64,000 bases of DNA. It comes from Verticillium longisporum. Lineage: Eukaryota; Ascomycota; Sordariomycetes; Glomerellales; Plectosphaerellaceae. Under the pieces are notes generated by a model. That model had not been told where the DNA came from, made no database searches, and was given only the letters and a program-made list of their open reading frames with translations. This document shows positions 1 through 12,202 of this stretch, piece after piece. Numbering within the stretch: the first letter of the stretch is position 1; the number at the start of each line of letters is the position of its first letter. The DNA is taken from NCBI GenBank assembly GCA_019188255.1, contig JAETXT010000011.1, positions 2,356,001 to 2,420,000 of the forward strand. Direction: 5' to 3'. Made by a program: the position numbers and the translations under genes.

Positions 1-598
1 TGGTATCGATACCACCCTGCGACAACGCGATGCTGGCAGCGGTGAGATTGCCACCAAGGTTGATCGTCAGAGTGACGCCGGGGGCGGCTTGCCGAGGTGT
101 CGAAGGGATGTAGGGAGTGGTGCATCGCAGAAAAGGCTGAATGGCATCCAAAGCTTTGTAGAGCGACGAAGGCGTGGACATGGGCAGAGAGGAGAGGAAG
201 GGAGCCAGGACGGACGGTGTGGACTCGTGGAGGGAGCTGTGTTTCATCTCGTCAGCGTGTTGTTCTGTCTGTTGCATCGACTTCGGTAGGACTTACCCCA
301 AGACAATGCAGCCGTCCTCAGCACGTCGCCTGGCATGCTCCCAGGCACTGGCACCTAGTGAGGCATCGACAGTGCCTCCGATGGAGCCATTGGGACCGGT
401 CTGCGAGGCAGTGAGCCAGGTGTTGACCACAGTGCTGGTGCCAGCGTCGAGCCTGTAGGGCTGGGCGGAGAGGTAGATGTTGTGAATGGCGTTGAGGAGA
501 GTCGTGGTAGACACCTGAGTCGATTGCTGACCGGTGCCTCTGTTGCCACCTGGTGCCTCCGAGGCCAGAGAGTACATCGACATTCTAGGGTTCGTCAT
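1..598 (-). CDS. chsVb: Class VII chitin synthase with myosin-like motor domain, N-terminal part (cut by window edge)
   Basis: This is the first 179 codons of a class VII (ChsVb/CsmB-type) chitin synthase, which makes cell-wall chitin at hyphal tips. Exon 1 is 598-297, starting ATG at 598 (A at -3). A 60-bp intron (237-296, donor GTAAGT, branch-like CTGAC, acceptor CAG) follows, and exon 2 runs from 236 off the window. The N terminus ([15 protein letters not shown]) and later stretches ([34 protein letters not shown], then [20 protein letters not shown]) are typical of class VII enzymes as I know the family. The degenerate myosin motor lies further along, outside the window with the catalytic domain. 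It is divergent from the class V gene at 4342, an arrangement known in Aspergillus and Fusarium. Intact as far as visible. Confidence 0.88.
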
Positions 599-3500
599 CT
601 TGACAGTCGGGGGACTCGCGAAGTCTTGCCCAGTGCAGGGACTTCAGGGGCGATGGCGGATAGGATCAGGTGGTGTTGCCAGAGTCTAGAGCCGGACGTC
701 AAAAGGGGATAGCGTGGGCTCGGCGCCCTTGTTGGAAGACCCAGGAAGGTGTAGGCGATTTATTATGATTTTTGGCGTCGAATTCGAGTAGGGTATTAGA
801 AGAGTAGCGAGTGAGGTTTCGTCAAGCGCTGGCTGGATGGCCGGATCGAAAGTCTGATTTGGGTCGCTTGGGCAACGCGTGGGCGTGGCTGTCGTGGTTC
901 CCGAAAAGAGACAAGCTGATGCAGGACAAGAACAGAACAGACAACAAGAGGGATCGAAACAACCACCAAAGCGAGTGAGATGGTTGTCGAGTAAAGGGTT
1001 GGGAGGGGAGAAACTGAAAGGAAGAAGCCAATGTCGAGCAGCTTTGCCTCAGACACAACGAGAGGTGGCAGTGGAGAGCAGAGGGAGGATTGGGATTTGC
1101 CGGGCAGAGAGGACTCTGGGTCTCGTAATGACTGGGGCCTGAGAGGGTTCGATCACCACATGCCATGCCCGCGCCAGACAAGAAAGCGAGGACAGGGGGT
1201 TCGGGGCCAATGGACGGGCTGCGGTGCGCGACAGACGACAGACGCGCAGTTCTCGGAGACGTGCGACAGAAAGCATGATTTCACGGACCCCTGACCTAGG
1301 GGCTTCCCATCTTTCCACAGAGGCTAGGCTCTAAGAGGCTTTTGGGTGGGCACTCGGGGTTCCATCCGCAGACGAGCCGGTCTCCGCGCTGATCCAGATT
1401 GAACGAATGGATGGTGGACTCTGCTCCCACTGTGCGATGCTTTTCTTGGAGAGACCAGCGTGAATACGAGGCGGCGAACTGCAACCTGCAGCTGCTGCGC
1501 TGTGTTGGATCAGGCAGCCAGAGGCAGGCCTGGCGGCGAGGTCGGCAAAGCGTTAGCTGTCGAACATCAGGGCGGTTTTCTGCCCTCCACTTTTTGGTGA
1601 CGACAGTCGTGCTATTCTTGTCGATGGGCGTAATGGATGCCCTATCCTCCTCGCTTGCAGTGCGGTCAGGAACGGCTGAACCAGAGCTTCGCCTGCCTGT
1701 CGCTGCTGATGGGAACGGACTCGGTGAGCTTGAGCGCATGACTGTGGTCCCGTCCCTCCACCGCTGGCTGTCAGTCCAGGTCGAAATCCGAGTGCATCTC
1801 CTGTAACACATAGTGGCGTCTCTTGGTGGATTGCCATCCAGTCCCTCGTTCTCACTGCAGATCATCAACTGACGATGCCCGGTTCGTATCGCCCGAGAGA
1901 GGGGCGGGGTGTGTGATGTGCATTCACTACCGCTTGCAGTACCGTTTTCCAGCCGGCCTTTCTGGCCCTCCAGCACTTGCATGAAGCTCCATCTTTTTCT
2001 TGTTCGTGACGGATGAGAGCCGGAACCGAAAAAAGATGCGGAGGCTATGCTGGAAGGCTGGGTCAGGATGGGTGTGGGTGTGTGTGTCTGTCTGGGTCAG
2101 GCTCCAGAGCTGGGAGCTGGATCGGTGGGAGGAAAATCCTGCACCGTCTGTCAGTGAAGTGGAATGGTGGGGGTGGACTGGAGTTCCAGTCGAAGTGGGT
2201 GTTGGGGCGGGCCAGCAAAATGCTTTTTTTAGGTACCTACCTAAGCGACCACACAAGCAATCCCAGGCAGGTTCGGCGTCCACTGTTCACTGTTCGTTCA
2301 GTATCGCATTTTTAGCGGCCGATGCCCTGGGTCCACAGAGCCCACAAGTGCCCGGAGATCTTGGAACAGGTCGCACCGCCCGAACCGACTACCCCCGAAG
2401 CCCTTCAGGGGGCTGGAGTCAGTACCTAGAGCACCTACCTAGGTAGGAGTGACCCCTTTTTTCCCGCCCCAAAGGCATAGGTCCTTCCGTGCGCCTGCCA
2501 TCCAGGACAGACGAGCTGCTGAGAACATGGTGCGAGCACAGCAGCTTCTATCGGCATCGGTAAGAGCCACACAACAATCCTGCATTCCCCTTCCCGATCA
2601 TGGGAATGCTCTAATCAATTCAGGTGTTCAGTGTCTGAACCTGCCGTGTTTACCTACCTACCTACCTTACCTAGGTAGGTACCTACCTTGCCCAGATCAG
2701 GTACGTCAAGATCCTCATGGGAAAGGAATTCCCAGTTGCGGGGGGGTCTCAGCGCCTCCATTCTGAATGCTCCCCCCAAGATGGCGTGTTCCTTGCTGCC
2801 GCCGCCGGCACCTTTCACCCAATCAAAGACTAAGCCGCTCAATCACCTACCGATCGATCGCTAGCCTTCACCGTGCTAGGTGAATCAACAACAACAACAT
2901 CCCGACACAGCCCCAGGGTCAACAAGAGACGGGACGATACCAATCGCGTCACGGCGACCATAATCTCATCCCGTCTGTGCCAGTTACAATGGGCATGTTG
3001 CTGGTCCAGTTGCATGTGCATGGAACATCGCTTGCTCACACCATCTCTCCCTGTCCAGTGCTCAACTCAATCATCTCGTTGATGGTTTAGCTGTCCATGG
3101 TCCACACTTTCCGATCCTCCAGCTGGCCCGAAACTTTGGCTCTCGTTACATTGAAGGGCGGCTCCATCACCGATTACCTCTTTTCCATGTAGGACCAAAA
3201 TATTCAAGGGAAAGCCTGGGTCGGCAAATGCCATCTCCGCCCACGTTTAATCGCTACCGAACCAATCGAATGATCTCGACTGCATCTTGACATCCCAGCA
3301 GGTCTTGCCCTTTATTGTCCCGGCGGGAGCTTGCAGAGACAGATCAACACCGCATAAACTCAAAGAAAGCCAGCGACTCTACTAGAACTGCAATATTGCT
3401 AGCCTGATCAACAAAAACAATGTTCAATGTCTACGATTCGCCATTGTGAGATGCCAGATACATGCACGGCTGGACGCTGGACACTGACAGCATGCTTTCT

Positions 3501-4341
3501 AGTGGCAAGTCATGGCAAGGCTCCGGTTCATTTTGCGGGTCGTTCAATAACTGTGAAAAGCATACTGTGCTGTGAATCAAGCTTTCGCATCGAGACCCAG
3601 GCGGAGAGTAGCATTTCGGCCAAGTACCGACCAGGATACCCTGTCGTACAGCGTCTCGACCCGGGCTCGCCATGCTTGGGTGTCCTCCACTTCTCGTCAG
3701 GTCAAGCTGGAACTGTACAGTGCGCCTCTCTCTCCTGATCTCTCATGCAGCACTTACCCACCAGCGACAACGGGGCACGTCGTGTTGCGGTGCTGAACCC
3801 ACGAGTGGGTGCTGCCAACCCGACCCTGCCACCACACAAACTTCGTATGATGACCCTTTCGTCAAGTTGGCTTTTACCGCCCAACGTATTCTTTCCACAC
3901 CACGCCCACCCACACACCCTCTCCTGAAGCCACGGTCCGTCTGGCTGACTGATGCTCCTGATCGTCCCAGAGAGAACAGAGCCTGGAGACAACCTCCGTC
4001 CACAAGCCACTCGTGCCGGTTGTCTTTGCGTCGCCTCATCTCTTCTTCCCTCCCCTCCCATTCCCATCAACATTGCCCGTACATTCGTTCACCTGACTTT
4101 TGGTACACTGTTGTCTTCCTCTATTGGGACATCCACTCGCTTATTCTTCTAATTCATACCTCTCGCCGCCGAACACGACGTCTCTTCTCTCGGTTGCTTC
4201 CGTAACGGCGTCTCATCGACCTGCTGCGACGACCCGAGCACAACGATATCCATTCAGCGTCCTGATCTGCTCGCCATCGACAACTACGCACCCAAGCACA
4301 CCACTCGTCCGCTTCAAGTCCCGCAGGGCAACCTGCCCATC
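599..4341. promoter_or_regulatory. 3.7-kb divergent intergenic region between the two myosin-motor chitin synthases
   Basis: No convincing gene was found between the head-to-head chitin synthase starts, so it presumably holds both promoters and long leaders. GT-rich DNA lies near 2065-2100. Copies of a TAGGTACCTA-like motif occur at 2231-2245 and 2426-2446, with a dense self-complementary block at 2651-2693. Pyrimidine-rich DNA before 4341 looks like a 5' leader. The open frames here, including a 228-codon one at 1296-1982 on minus and a 177-codon one at 3672-4205 on plus, have biased composition and no recognisable motif. Confidence 0.6.
2651..2693. repeat. Palindromic TACCTA/TAGGTA block
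   Basis: Direct and inverted copies of TACCTACC and GGTAGGTA lie back to back, giving an imperfect palindrome. Similar shorter copies recur in other intergenic parts of the window (2231-2245, 2426-2446, 22066-22079, 22762-22793, 34541-34580, 56063-56073, 62575-62605). The function is unknown. Confidence 0.7.
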
Positions 4342-7300
4342 ATGGCCATGAACCTGCCTCCTCTGGCAGGCAGCGGCGGGGCTCACACGCAACCCTCGCT
4401 GCCGGCACTCCCAGCACATCTCCAGTCCGATACGCATTTGACGGCACACCTCGCGAGCCGCTTCCACCTGTCGCTGCCGACTGCTCAGCTGTCCTCCCAT
4501 GCCTTGATCTCTCTCAACACATACACCTCCTCCTCTAAGGGCCCCGACGGTGGCAAGGAGGGAAGTGCCATGGCTGGCGCTGAGGAGATGGCTGAACGCG
4601 CCTGGCTGAGGTTGGGTCACCGTTCCGAAAACCAGGCTGTTGTCTTCCTGTATGCAAAGCTCTCTCTCGCTCTCCTGTAACCCGTCAATTGCTAATTCTA
4701 TACTACATAGTGGCGAGTCTGGCTCAGGGAAGTCTACGCTTCGCTCCCACCTCCTTGCTTCGCTGCTCAATAAATCCTCGACTCCTCTCTCCACCAAGGT
4801 ATCACTGGCCGCCTACGTCTTCGACACCCTGACCACAACCAAAACGGCGACGACGCCGACCGCCTCCAAGGCTGGCCTCTTCTACGAGCTCCAGTACGAC
4901 ACCGCCTCGACCACGAACCCTGTCCTGATCGGTGGTAAGCTTCTAGATCATCGACTGGAGAGGTCTCGGATCGCAGATGTCCCAACGGGCGAGCGAAACT
5001 TTCATGTTCTTTACTATCTCCTTGCCGGCACCAGCCCGGCTGAAAAAGCTCACTTGGGCCTGGAGGAATCCGCTGTGCAGCAGAGGCGATGGAAGTATCT
5101 GGGTCATCCGACCCAGCTCAAGGTCGGCATCAATGATGCTGAGGGCTTCCAGGTTTTCAAGAACGCGCTCAAGAAGCTCGAGTTTCCCCGCAGCGAGATT
5201 GCCGAGATCTGCCAGATCCTCGCTAGCGTTCTTCACATCGGTCAGCTAGAATTCGAGTCCTCCGCCAACACTCAGGTTACCGGCGACGACAGCGGTGGTT
5301 TCTCTCACGAGGGCGCTACACTCGTCACCGCAGCCAAGAACAAAGATGTTCTGGCCATCATCGCCGCCTTCCTTGGCGTCAACGCCCAGGATCTGCAGAA
5401 TACCCTTTCCTACAAGACGAAGATGATCCACAAAGAGCGTGTCACTGTCATGCTGGACCCGAACGGCGCTCGCTTCCATGCGAACGAGCTTGCCCGGACC
5501 ATTTATTCTCTGCTCGTGACTTACATCATTGAGAGCATCAATCAACGCCTGTGCGCTGCTGACGATGCCGTGGCCAACACCATTTCCATCATTGATTTCC
5601 CTGGCTTCGAACAGCAAGCCTCCACCAAGTCGGCCCTCGACCAGCTGCTTAACAACTCCGCTACGGAGGCCCTGTACAACCTTACCCTCCAGAACTTCTT
5701 CGACCGCAAGGCCGATATGCTGGAGAACGAAGAGGTCAGCGTTGCTGCGACCAGTTACTTCGATAACTCTGATGCTGTCCGCGGACTTTTGAAGCCTGGA
5801 AACGGTCTCCTCAGCATCCTGGACGACCAGAGCCGCCGTCATCGTACTGACATCCAATTCCTCGAGAGCATGCGAAAGCGTTTCGAGGGGAAGAACCCTG
5901 CCATCACGGCCGGGTCGTCCACTGCCAAGCTTCCCGGCAGTAACTTCCTTACAGAAAACTCGGCACCCATCTTCACGGTGAAGCACTTTGCTGGTGAGGT
6001 TGATTATCAGGTCAAGGGCCTGATCGAGGAGAATGGCGAGGTCATCTCTGGCGATCTGCTCAACATGATCAACTCGACAAAGAGCGAATTCGTTGCCCGC
6101 CTGTTTGGTCAGGACGCTCTCCAGACCGTCACTCACCCCAAGGAGCGTTCGACTGTCATGCAGGCGACCATCAGCTCGAAGCCCATGAGGACACCAAGTG
6201 TCATGTCGAGAAAGACGGCCCGCACGGCCCGCAACCAGCGCGTCCTGCAGCAGAAGGCTGCTGAAGAGGAGCTCGAGAAGCTAAGCGAGAACAACTCGCA
6301 GGCTGGCGGAGCAGCCAAGGCCGCGGCGTCTGAGCAAGGTGCCTCTGGACAGTTCCTTGCAGCTCTCGATAACGTCACCAAGGCTGTGGCCGACCCAAGC
6401 ACGAACTCATACTTTGTGTTCTGCTTGAAGCCCAATGATCGTCGTATCGCAAGCCAGTTCGACAGTAAATGCGTTAGGACGCAGGTACAAACCTTCGGCA
6501 TCGCAGAGATCAGCCAGAGGCTGCGGTCCGCCGACTTTAGTCTTTTCCTTCCATTCGGAGAGTTTTTGGGTCTCGCGGACGCCGAAACGATCCTCATGGG
6601 AAGTGAGAGAGAGAGGGTTGAAATGGTTGTCGAGGACAAGCGCTGGCCCAGCAACGAAGTCCGCATCGGCTCCACTGGTGTGTTCGTCAGTGAGCGCTGC
6701 TGGATGGAGATTGCCCATCTCTCTGAAGCCTCCTCGGCACATGGCAGGTTCGGCCTGCCATCGGATGGAGGCGACGGCCTTACACCCCACGGCGCCTCGC
6801 CCGCCGACCCGTTCGCTGCCTCCAAGGAGCGTTTGCTGTCTACAGGCAACACGCCACTCATGTATGGTGAAAAGGGCAAGAACGGCTACTTCGGTGCGAA
6901 CGATGGATCCGACTCCCGCTCGGAAGCTGGCGTCTCAGCCTTCGGCGGAGGTGACATGTTCAAGAACTTTGACACTCGAGAGCAGATGGCCGAGCGCGGC
7001 AACGAGAAGAGCCTCGTCGAGGTCGAAGAATATAGGGACAGTGCCAGCCGTAAGCGCTGGCTCTTTATGGTCTATCTCCTGACTTGGTTCATTCCCGACT
7101 TCCTGATCCGCTTCATCGGCCGCATGCCTCGCAAGGACGTCCGCATGGCCTGGCGAGAGAAGCTGGCGATCAACCTGATCATTTGGCTGTCCTGTCTCCT
7201 AGCTGCCTTCTTCATCGTTGTGTTCCCCATGCTCATCTGTCCTCGTCAGCATGTCTACAGCGCCGCCGAACTCTCGTCCCATGTCGGGACCATCGGGAGC

Positions 7301-10068
7301 CCTGGTTCCTACGCCTCGTTCCGCGGTTACGGTTACAACCTGGAGAAGTCCGCACCCCGTCATTAACCACCCAACCTCGTGTTCTCGGAGGATATCCTCG
7401 AGTACGCCGGCAAGGATGCTACCTCTCTTTTCCCCGTTCAAGTCAGCGCCTTGTGCCAGGGTCGTGCTGGGTCTATTGATCCCGCCGTCTTGATCGACTA
7501 CAGGTCTACCAACATGACTGGCTCGCCTACTCTGATCAGCCAGCAAGACGTTAACGCCAACTTCCACGACTTCCGCTACTTTACCAACGACACGCGGAAG
7601 GATTGGTACTTCCAACAAATGGCGATGCTTAGGGCGAACTATCTCAAGGGTCGTATTGGATACTCTCCGAAATACATGAAGACTCTGGCGGGCAAGTCGA
7701 GGACTATTGTCAGCATGAACGGCCGTGTGTTCGATTTGACAGAATACATTATTGGAGGTCGCCGGACAATAGGAGAAGATGGCAAGTCCGTCAGTGGCGT
7801 TGCTGAAGACTCGGTCAACTTTATGGAGGAGGATGTCATCACACTCTTCAAACAACTATCCGGTGCAGATGCTACTAGGCACTGGGCCTCGCTCAACCTT
7901 AGCCAGCAAGCCAAGACCCGCATGCTGACCTGCCTCAACAATCTCTACTACGTCGGTGATGTCGACACACGAAGCTCGGTTCGCTGCAAGTTTGCTGAAT
8001 ACCTGGTCCTTGCCATTTCCATCATGCTCGTCACTATTATCGCCTTCAAGTTCTTCGCCGCTTTGCAATTCGGAACCAAGAACATGCCCGAAAATCTCGA
8101 CAAGTTCATCATGTGTCAGATTCCCGCCTACACTGAGGATGAAGATTCGCTGCGTCGTGCTATCGACTCCGCCGCCAGGATGCACTATGATGACAAGCGC
8201 AAGCTCCTTGTCGTTATCTGCGACGGCATGATTGTTGGCCAGGGCAACGACCGGTCCACTCCTCGCATCGTGCTCGACATCCTCGGCGTCTCGGAGACTG
8301 TCGACCCCGAACCCCTGAGCTTCGAGTCACTGGGTGAAGGTCTCAAGCAGCACAACATGGGCAAGGTCTACTCTGGTCTTTACGAGGTCCAGGGTCACAT
8401 TGTCCCCTTCATGGTCGTTGTCAAGGTCGGCAAGCCCTCCGAGGTGTCTCGCCCCGGTAACCGTGGCAAGCGTGACTCGCAGATGGTTATCATGCGCTTC
8501 CTCAACCGCGTCCACTACAATCTGGCCATGAGCCCCCTCGAGCTCGAAATGTATCACCAAATCCGCAACATCATTGGTGTCAATCCTACGTTTTACGAGT
8601 TCATGTTCCAGATCGATGCCGACACGGTAGTTGCTCCCGATTCCGCTACACGTATGGTGTCCGCCTTCTTGGATGACACGCGTCTGATCGCTGTCTGCGG
8701 TGAGACTGCTCTCACCAACGCCAAGTCATCTTTCATCACCATGATCCAGGTTTACGAGTACTGGATCTCGCACAACCTCACCAAGGCGTTCGAGAGTCTC
8801 TTTGGCAGCGTCACGTGTCTTCCCGGTTGTTTCTCCATGTATCGCATTCGCGCCGCTGAGACGGGCAAGCCTCTGTTTGTGAGCCGCGAAATTGTCGAAG
8901 CCTACGCGACCATTCGAGTCGACACTCTTCACATGAAGAACTTGCTTCATTTGGGTGAGGATCGTTACCTCACTACACTCCTCCTCAAATTCCACAACAA
9001 GTACAAGACGAAGTACATCTTCCGCGCTCACGCCTGGACCATCGCTCCCGACTCTTGGGCTGTCTTCATGTCACAGCGTCGTCGCTGGATCAACTCTACC
9101 GTGCACAACCTCATCGAGCTCATTCCCATGGCCCAGCTCTGCGGTTTCTGCTGCTTCTCTATGCGCTTCATCGTCTTCGTCGACTTGCTCAGCACAGTCT
9201 TGCAACCTGTGACTATGGCCTACATTGTCTACCTGATTGTCATGGTCATCCGGTCACCGGACGTCGTGCCTATCACAGCCTTCATCTTGATCGCTGCCGT
9301 CTTCGGTCTGCAGGCTATCATCTTCATTTTGCGTCGCAAGTGGGAGATGATTGGATGGATGGTTCTGTACATCCTTGCCATTCCCGTCTTCAGTTTTGGC
9401 CTTCCTCTATACTCGTTCTGGTACATGGACGACTTCAACTGGGGTAACACTCGTGTTGTCGCTGGTGAAAAGGGCAAGAAGATCATCGTCACGGACGAGG
9501 GCAAGTTCGACCCGGCCTCGATTCCCCGCAAGAAGTGGGAGGAGTACCAGGGCGAGATTTGGGAGGCTCAGACCGTTCGCGATGACGCGCGTTCTGAGGT
9601 TTCTGGCTACAGCTACGCCACCAAGGGCCATCCCGGCGTTCAGGTTGGCATCTCCGAGTATGGCGGCTACAGCAGGCCCGGGTCCATTGCTGGCGGCTTC
9701 AGCGGCGCGCACGCCATGCCGCCACTGCCCATGAACACGTCGCGCATGTCACTCGCGGCGTCGGAGATGGGTGGCAACCGTGCCAGCCAGTTTGGTGGCT
9801 CACAGTACTTCTCGCCGGAGGACATGGTTGGCCTGCCGAGCGACGACGCACTCCTGGCAGAGATTCGTGAGATTCTGCGCACGGCCGACCTCATGACTGT
9901 CACCAAGAAGGGCATCAAGCAGGAGCTGGAGCGTCGGTTCGGTGTGCCGCTTGACGCGAAGCGAGCCTACATTAACAGTGGTATGTTGTCTTCCTCTCCC
10001 AACGGCCGTACGAGGCACTACTAACCATTTTCACAGCTACTGAGGCCCTCCTTTCCGGGCAGTTGTAG
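4342..10068 (+). CDS. chsV: Class V chitin synthase with N-terminal myosin motor, interrupted by one in-frame stop
   Basis: Makes chitin at the hyphal tip; in this class a myosin-like head is fused to a family 2 glycosyltransferase. Exons are 4342-4649, 4711-9980 and 10037-10068 (introns of 61 and 56 bp), giving 1869 codons before the final stop. The first splice joins VVFL to the P-loop [19 protein letters not shown] and the switch-II-like DFPGFE follow, then transmembrane segments, a cytochrome b5-like region (residues from [13 protein letters not shown] onward), the catalytic domain with EDRYL and QRRRW, several membrane helices and a C-terminal DEK-like domain ending [13 protein letters not shown] at 7364-7366 interrupts the frame after APRH, exactly where relatives have Tyr (HYP). 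Frame and homology continue directly behind it. No intron of usable length removes it. It is a nonsense mutation or a base-call error; initiation at a later start would give a protein without the motor. Confidence 0.92.
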
Positions 10069-10679
10069 AGCGCAGCATCGCAACGACTCTCCTGTACTTG
10101 ACGGTAATGCAGTCACGGCCAGTTTTGAAACCCGATATTTACGCATCCCGGGATTGTGTGTGCTCGCGTGACAAGGATGAAAACAAGAAATCGTTTCTAT
10201 ATATACTGGGGCGGCCTGGGATCTTCCACCATTTAATTAAGCTGGGAGGCGGCGTATCGACGCCTGCCAGATCGACTGCTGGAACGGCTGCGATAGGGGG
10301 GTGTTCCAATCAGAGCTCATGGGGTCGTCTTTTTTCGCCTTGTTCCATCTGGGGGTTTTGTTTTCCTACGTTGTTTCCCCGAGCCCCTTTCAGAGCGCCG
10401 TGCTTGGCTGGGATGGTGTAAGGAAAATGGAATTATACATGTGTTTTATAACTCTTTTGACTGGACGTTGCATCCATCGGGGACTGATTGAATTGAATTG
10501 CGCGTTTTTTTCACTTGCACGGGATCCCCTTGGCTACTGAGTTTTGCATTATGGGCATGTTACATACGGCGGTACAATATGGACCATTTGACCTGATGCC
10601 ATTGAGTACATGTGGTGAAAATTCATCCTTGCCGTCTTGTTTCTGGCCTCGCCGCGGTGCATCTCCTTCTCGAACCTAC
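10069..10679. other. Convergent 3' intergenic region
   Basis: Lies between the 3' ends of the class V chitin synthase (plus) and the glutathionyl-hydroquinone reductase (minus). No gene or RNA was recognised. It should hold both 3' untranslated regions. Confidence 0.6.
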
Positions 10680-12202
10680 CTACTGCTTCTTCGCAGCGGG
10701 CACCTCCTCATCCAGCGGCAGCACATCCGGCAGGGGGCCGACAGGCGTGATGGAGTAGGGGTTGATCTGGGTGTGGCTCTTGGTGTAGTGCCACTTGATG
10801 TGCTCAAACTGGGTCGTGTCCTTGAAGGCGGGCTCGTTCCAGTAGAGGTTGCGCATCCAGGCGTGGAGCCGGGGGTAGCCGGAGCGGATGTCGCGAATGT
10901 TGCACTTGAAATGCTGGACGTAGACAGGCTAGAGCACGTTAGCTTGCTCCTTCTTTTTTTTCAGGAGACAACCCATTTTCTCTGTTCTGCTGTCTCGAGA
11001 ACTTTTGTTTCCCCGTTCACACATTGGGAAGCGAACAGAGCAAGGAGGGGAGCCTTATGAAGGGAGGGAAACTCACGTCGAAGCGGATAAGGGTCACGAA
11101 CAGACGAATGTCGACTTCGGTCAACTCGTTGCCGAACCAGTAGGGCCCATCCCCCTCCTTCTTGGCAGCGAGGTGAGCCTCGGCGCGATCGAGGGCCTCG
11201 AAGAGGGCGACGACATTGCGCTCGTAGGCGTCCTGCGTCGTGGCGAAGCCAGACTTGTAGACACCATTATTGATCTTGTCGTAAGTCCACTCGTCGGCCT
11301 CGTCAATCTCCTTGCGGAGGTGCTCCGGGTAGGGGTTAAAGCCGCGGTACTTTTCCTCGATGAGGTCGTCAAACTGCGGATTGGTCAGCCATTTCTCGCT
11401 CCTTTCTCTTCTTTGAACCAGGCTAGGCCCCGGTAGGCTGGAAAAGCTCACCTCAGTGCCGAGCATGCGCAGAATCTCACTGCTCTCATTGCTCACGATG
11501 CGCTTGGCCTTCTTGTCGTACAGCACAGGCACGGTGAAGCGGCCCTGGTAGTCCCTCTCGCTCTCAAAGTACAGGTCCCGGAGGTGGGTGAAGGCGTCGT
11601 GGCCGTCGACGGGGTCGGGCACAACATTGTCGCCGGGGACGTCCTCGCCCTTTTCGACAAAGCGCCAGCCCTTTTCGCCGAGGTGCCAGTGCACGACGCT
11701 GAAGCTGATCATGTCGTCGAGGCCCTTGAGGCGGCGGGTGATGAGGGTGCGGTGGGCCCAGGGGCAGGCGTACGAGGCGTAGATGTGGTAGCGGCCCTTT
11801 TCGGGGGGGAACTCGGCGCCGGCGTCGCGGGAGATCCACGAGCGGAAGGACGAGACCTGGCGCTTGAACTCGCCCGAGGTGTCGCCGGGCTTGACCCAGC
11901 TCGTGATGCCTCCTTTGGCGGGGGCGGAGGAGGTGGAGGACTGGGAGGTCGTGTTAGCACCGACGTGTGTGGCGGGAGGTTTGTTCCGTGGAGCAGGGTC
12001 AACATACCATGGTTCTGGTCTGCTGGTGAGCGTTCGGGATGGTGCTTGAATATCGTGGAGTAATGGTGGTGGTGGTGGTGGTGGTGGTGGTCGTGGTGGT
12101 GGCTGGGGAACGGGTATAGAAGTGCAGTAGAGCAATGCTTTTGGTGCTCTGCTTCAGATGAAGGGTTGGCCTGACAGATCGAGCCAGAATGTGTGTCTTC
12201 AT
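10680..12202 (-). CDS. Glutathionyl-hydroquinone reductase (ECM4/Xi-class GST), predicted mitochondrial
   Basis: Reduces glutathionyl-quinones and mixed disulfides through a catalytic Cys. Exons are 12202-12008, 11940-11452, 11373-11077 and 10928-10680, with introns of 67, 78 and 148 bp; the product is 409 aa. The thioredoxin-fold N-terminal domain carries the Xi-class motif YASYACPWAHR. The C-terminal helical domain has YRGFNPYPEHLRKEID and ends KSHTQINPYSITPVGPLP, near the usual C terminus of the family. The first exon encodes a basic, acid-poor leader (MKTHILARSVRPTLHLKQS...) followed by a run of Thr coded by an ACC repeat, then ITPRYSS. It resembles a mitochondrial presequence. An alternative start at 12135 reads through intron 1 and is less likely, because the GTATGT donor, the gctaac branch point and the CAG acceptor fit precisely. 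The frame is intact. Confidence 0.9.
12061..12106. repeat. GGT trinucleotide microsatellite inside exon 1 of the hydroquinone reductase
   Basis: An almost uninterrupted (GGT)n tract with one CGT variant. On the coding (minus) strand it is (ACC)n and encodes the polythreonine part of the predicted presequence. It is likely to vary in length between strains. Confidence 0.85.

Noticed and set aside
1085..1165. tRNA-like B box (GGTTCGATC)
   Set aside because: Flanking bases do not form a T stem and no A box or acceptor pairing was found. Similar isolated matches near 41650 and 61410 failed in the same way.
1296..1982. 228-codon open frame on the minus strand in the chitin synthase spacer
   Set aside because: Composition is irregular, there is no recognisable domain and no splice-consistent partner exons. 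Frames of this size are expected by chance in 3.7 kb of GC-rich DNA.
5246..6136. 296-codon minus-strand frame antisense to the chitin synthase motor
   Set aside because: It mirrors codon usage of the real plus-strand exon and has no motif of its own.
7300..7400. An intron removing the TAA in class V chitin synthase
   Set aside because: The only GT...AG pairs around the stop are under about 40 bp apart, shorter than any intron in this window, and removal would delete conserved residues.
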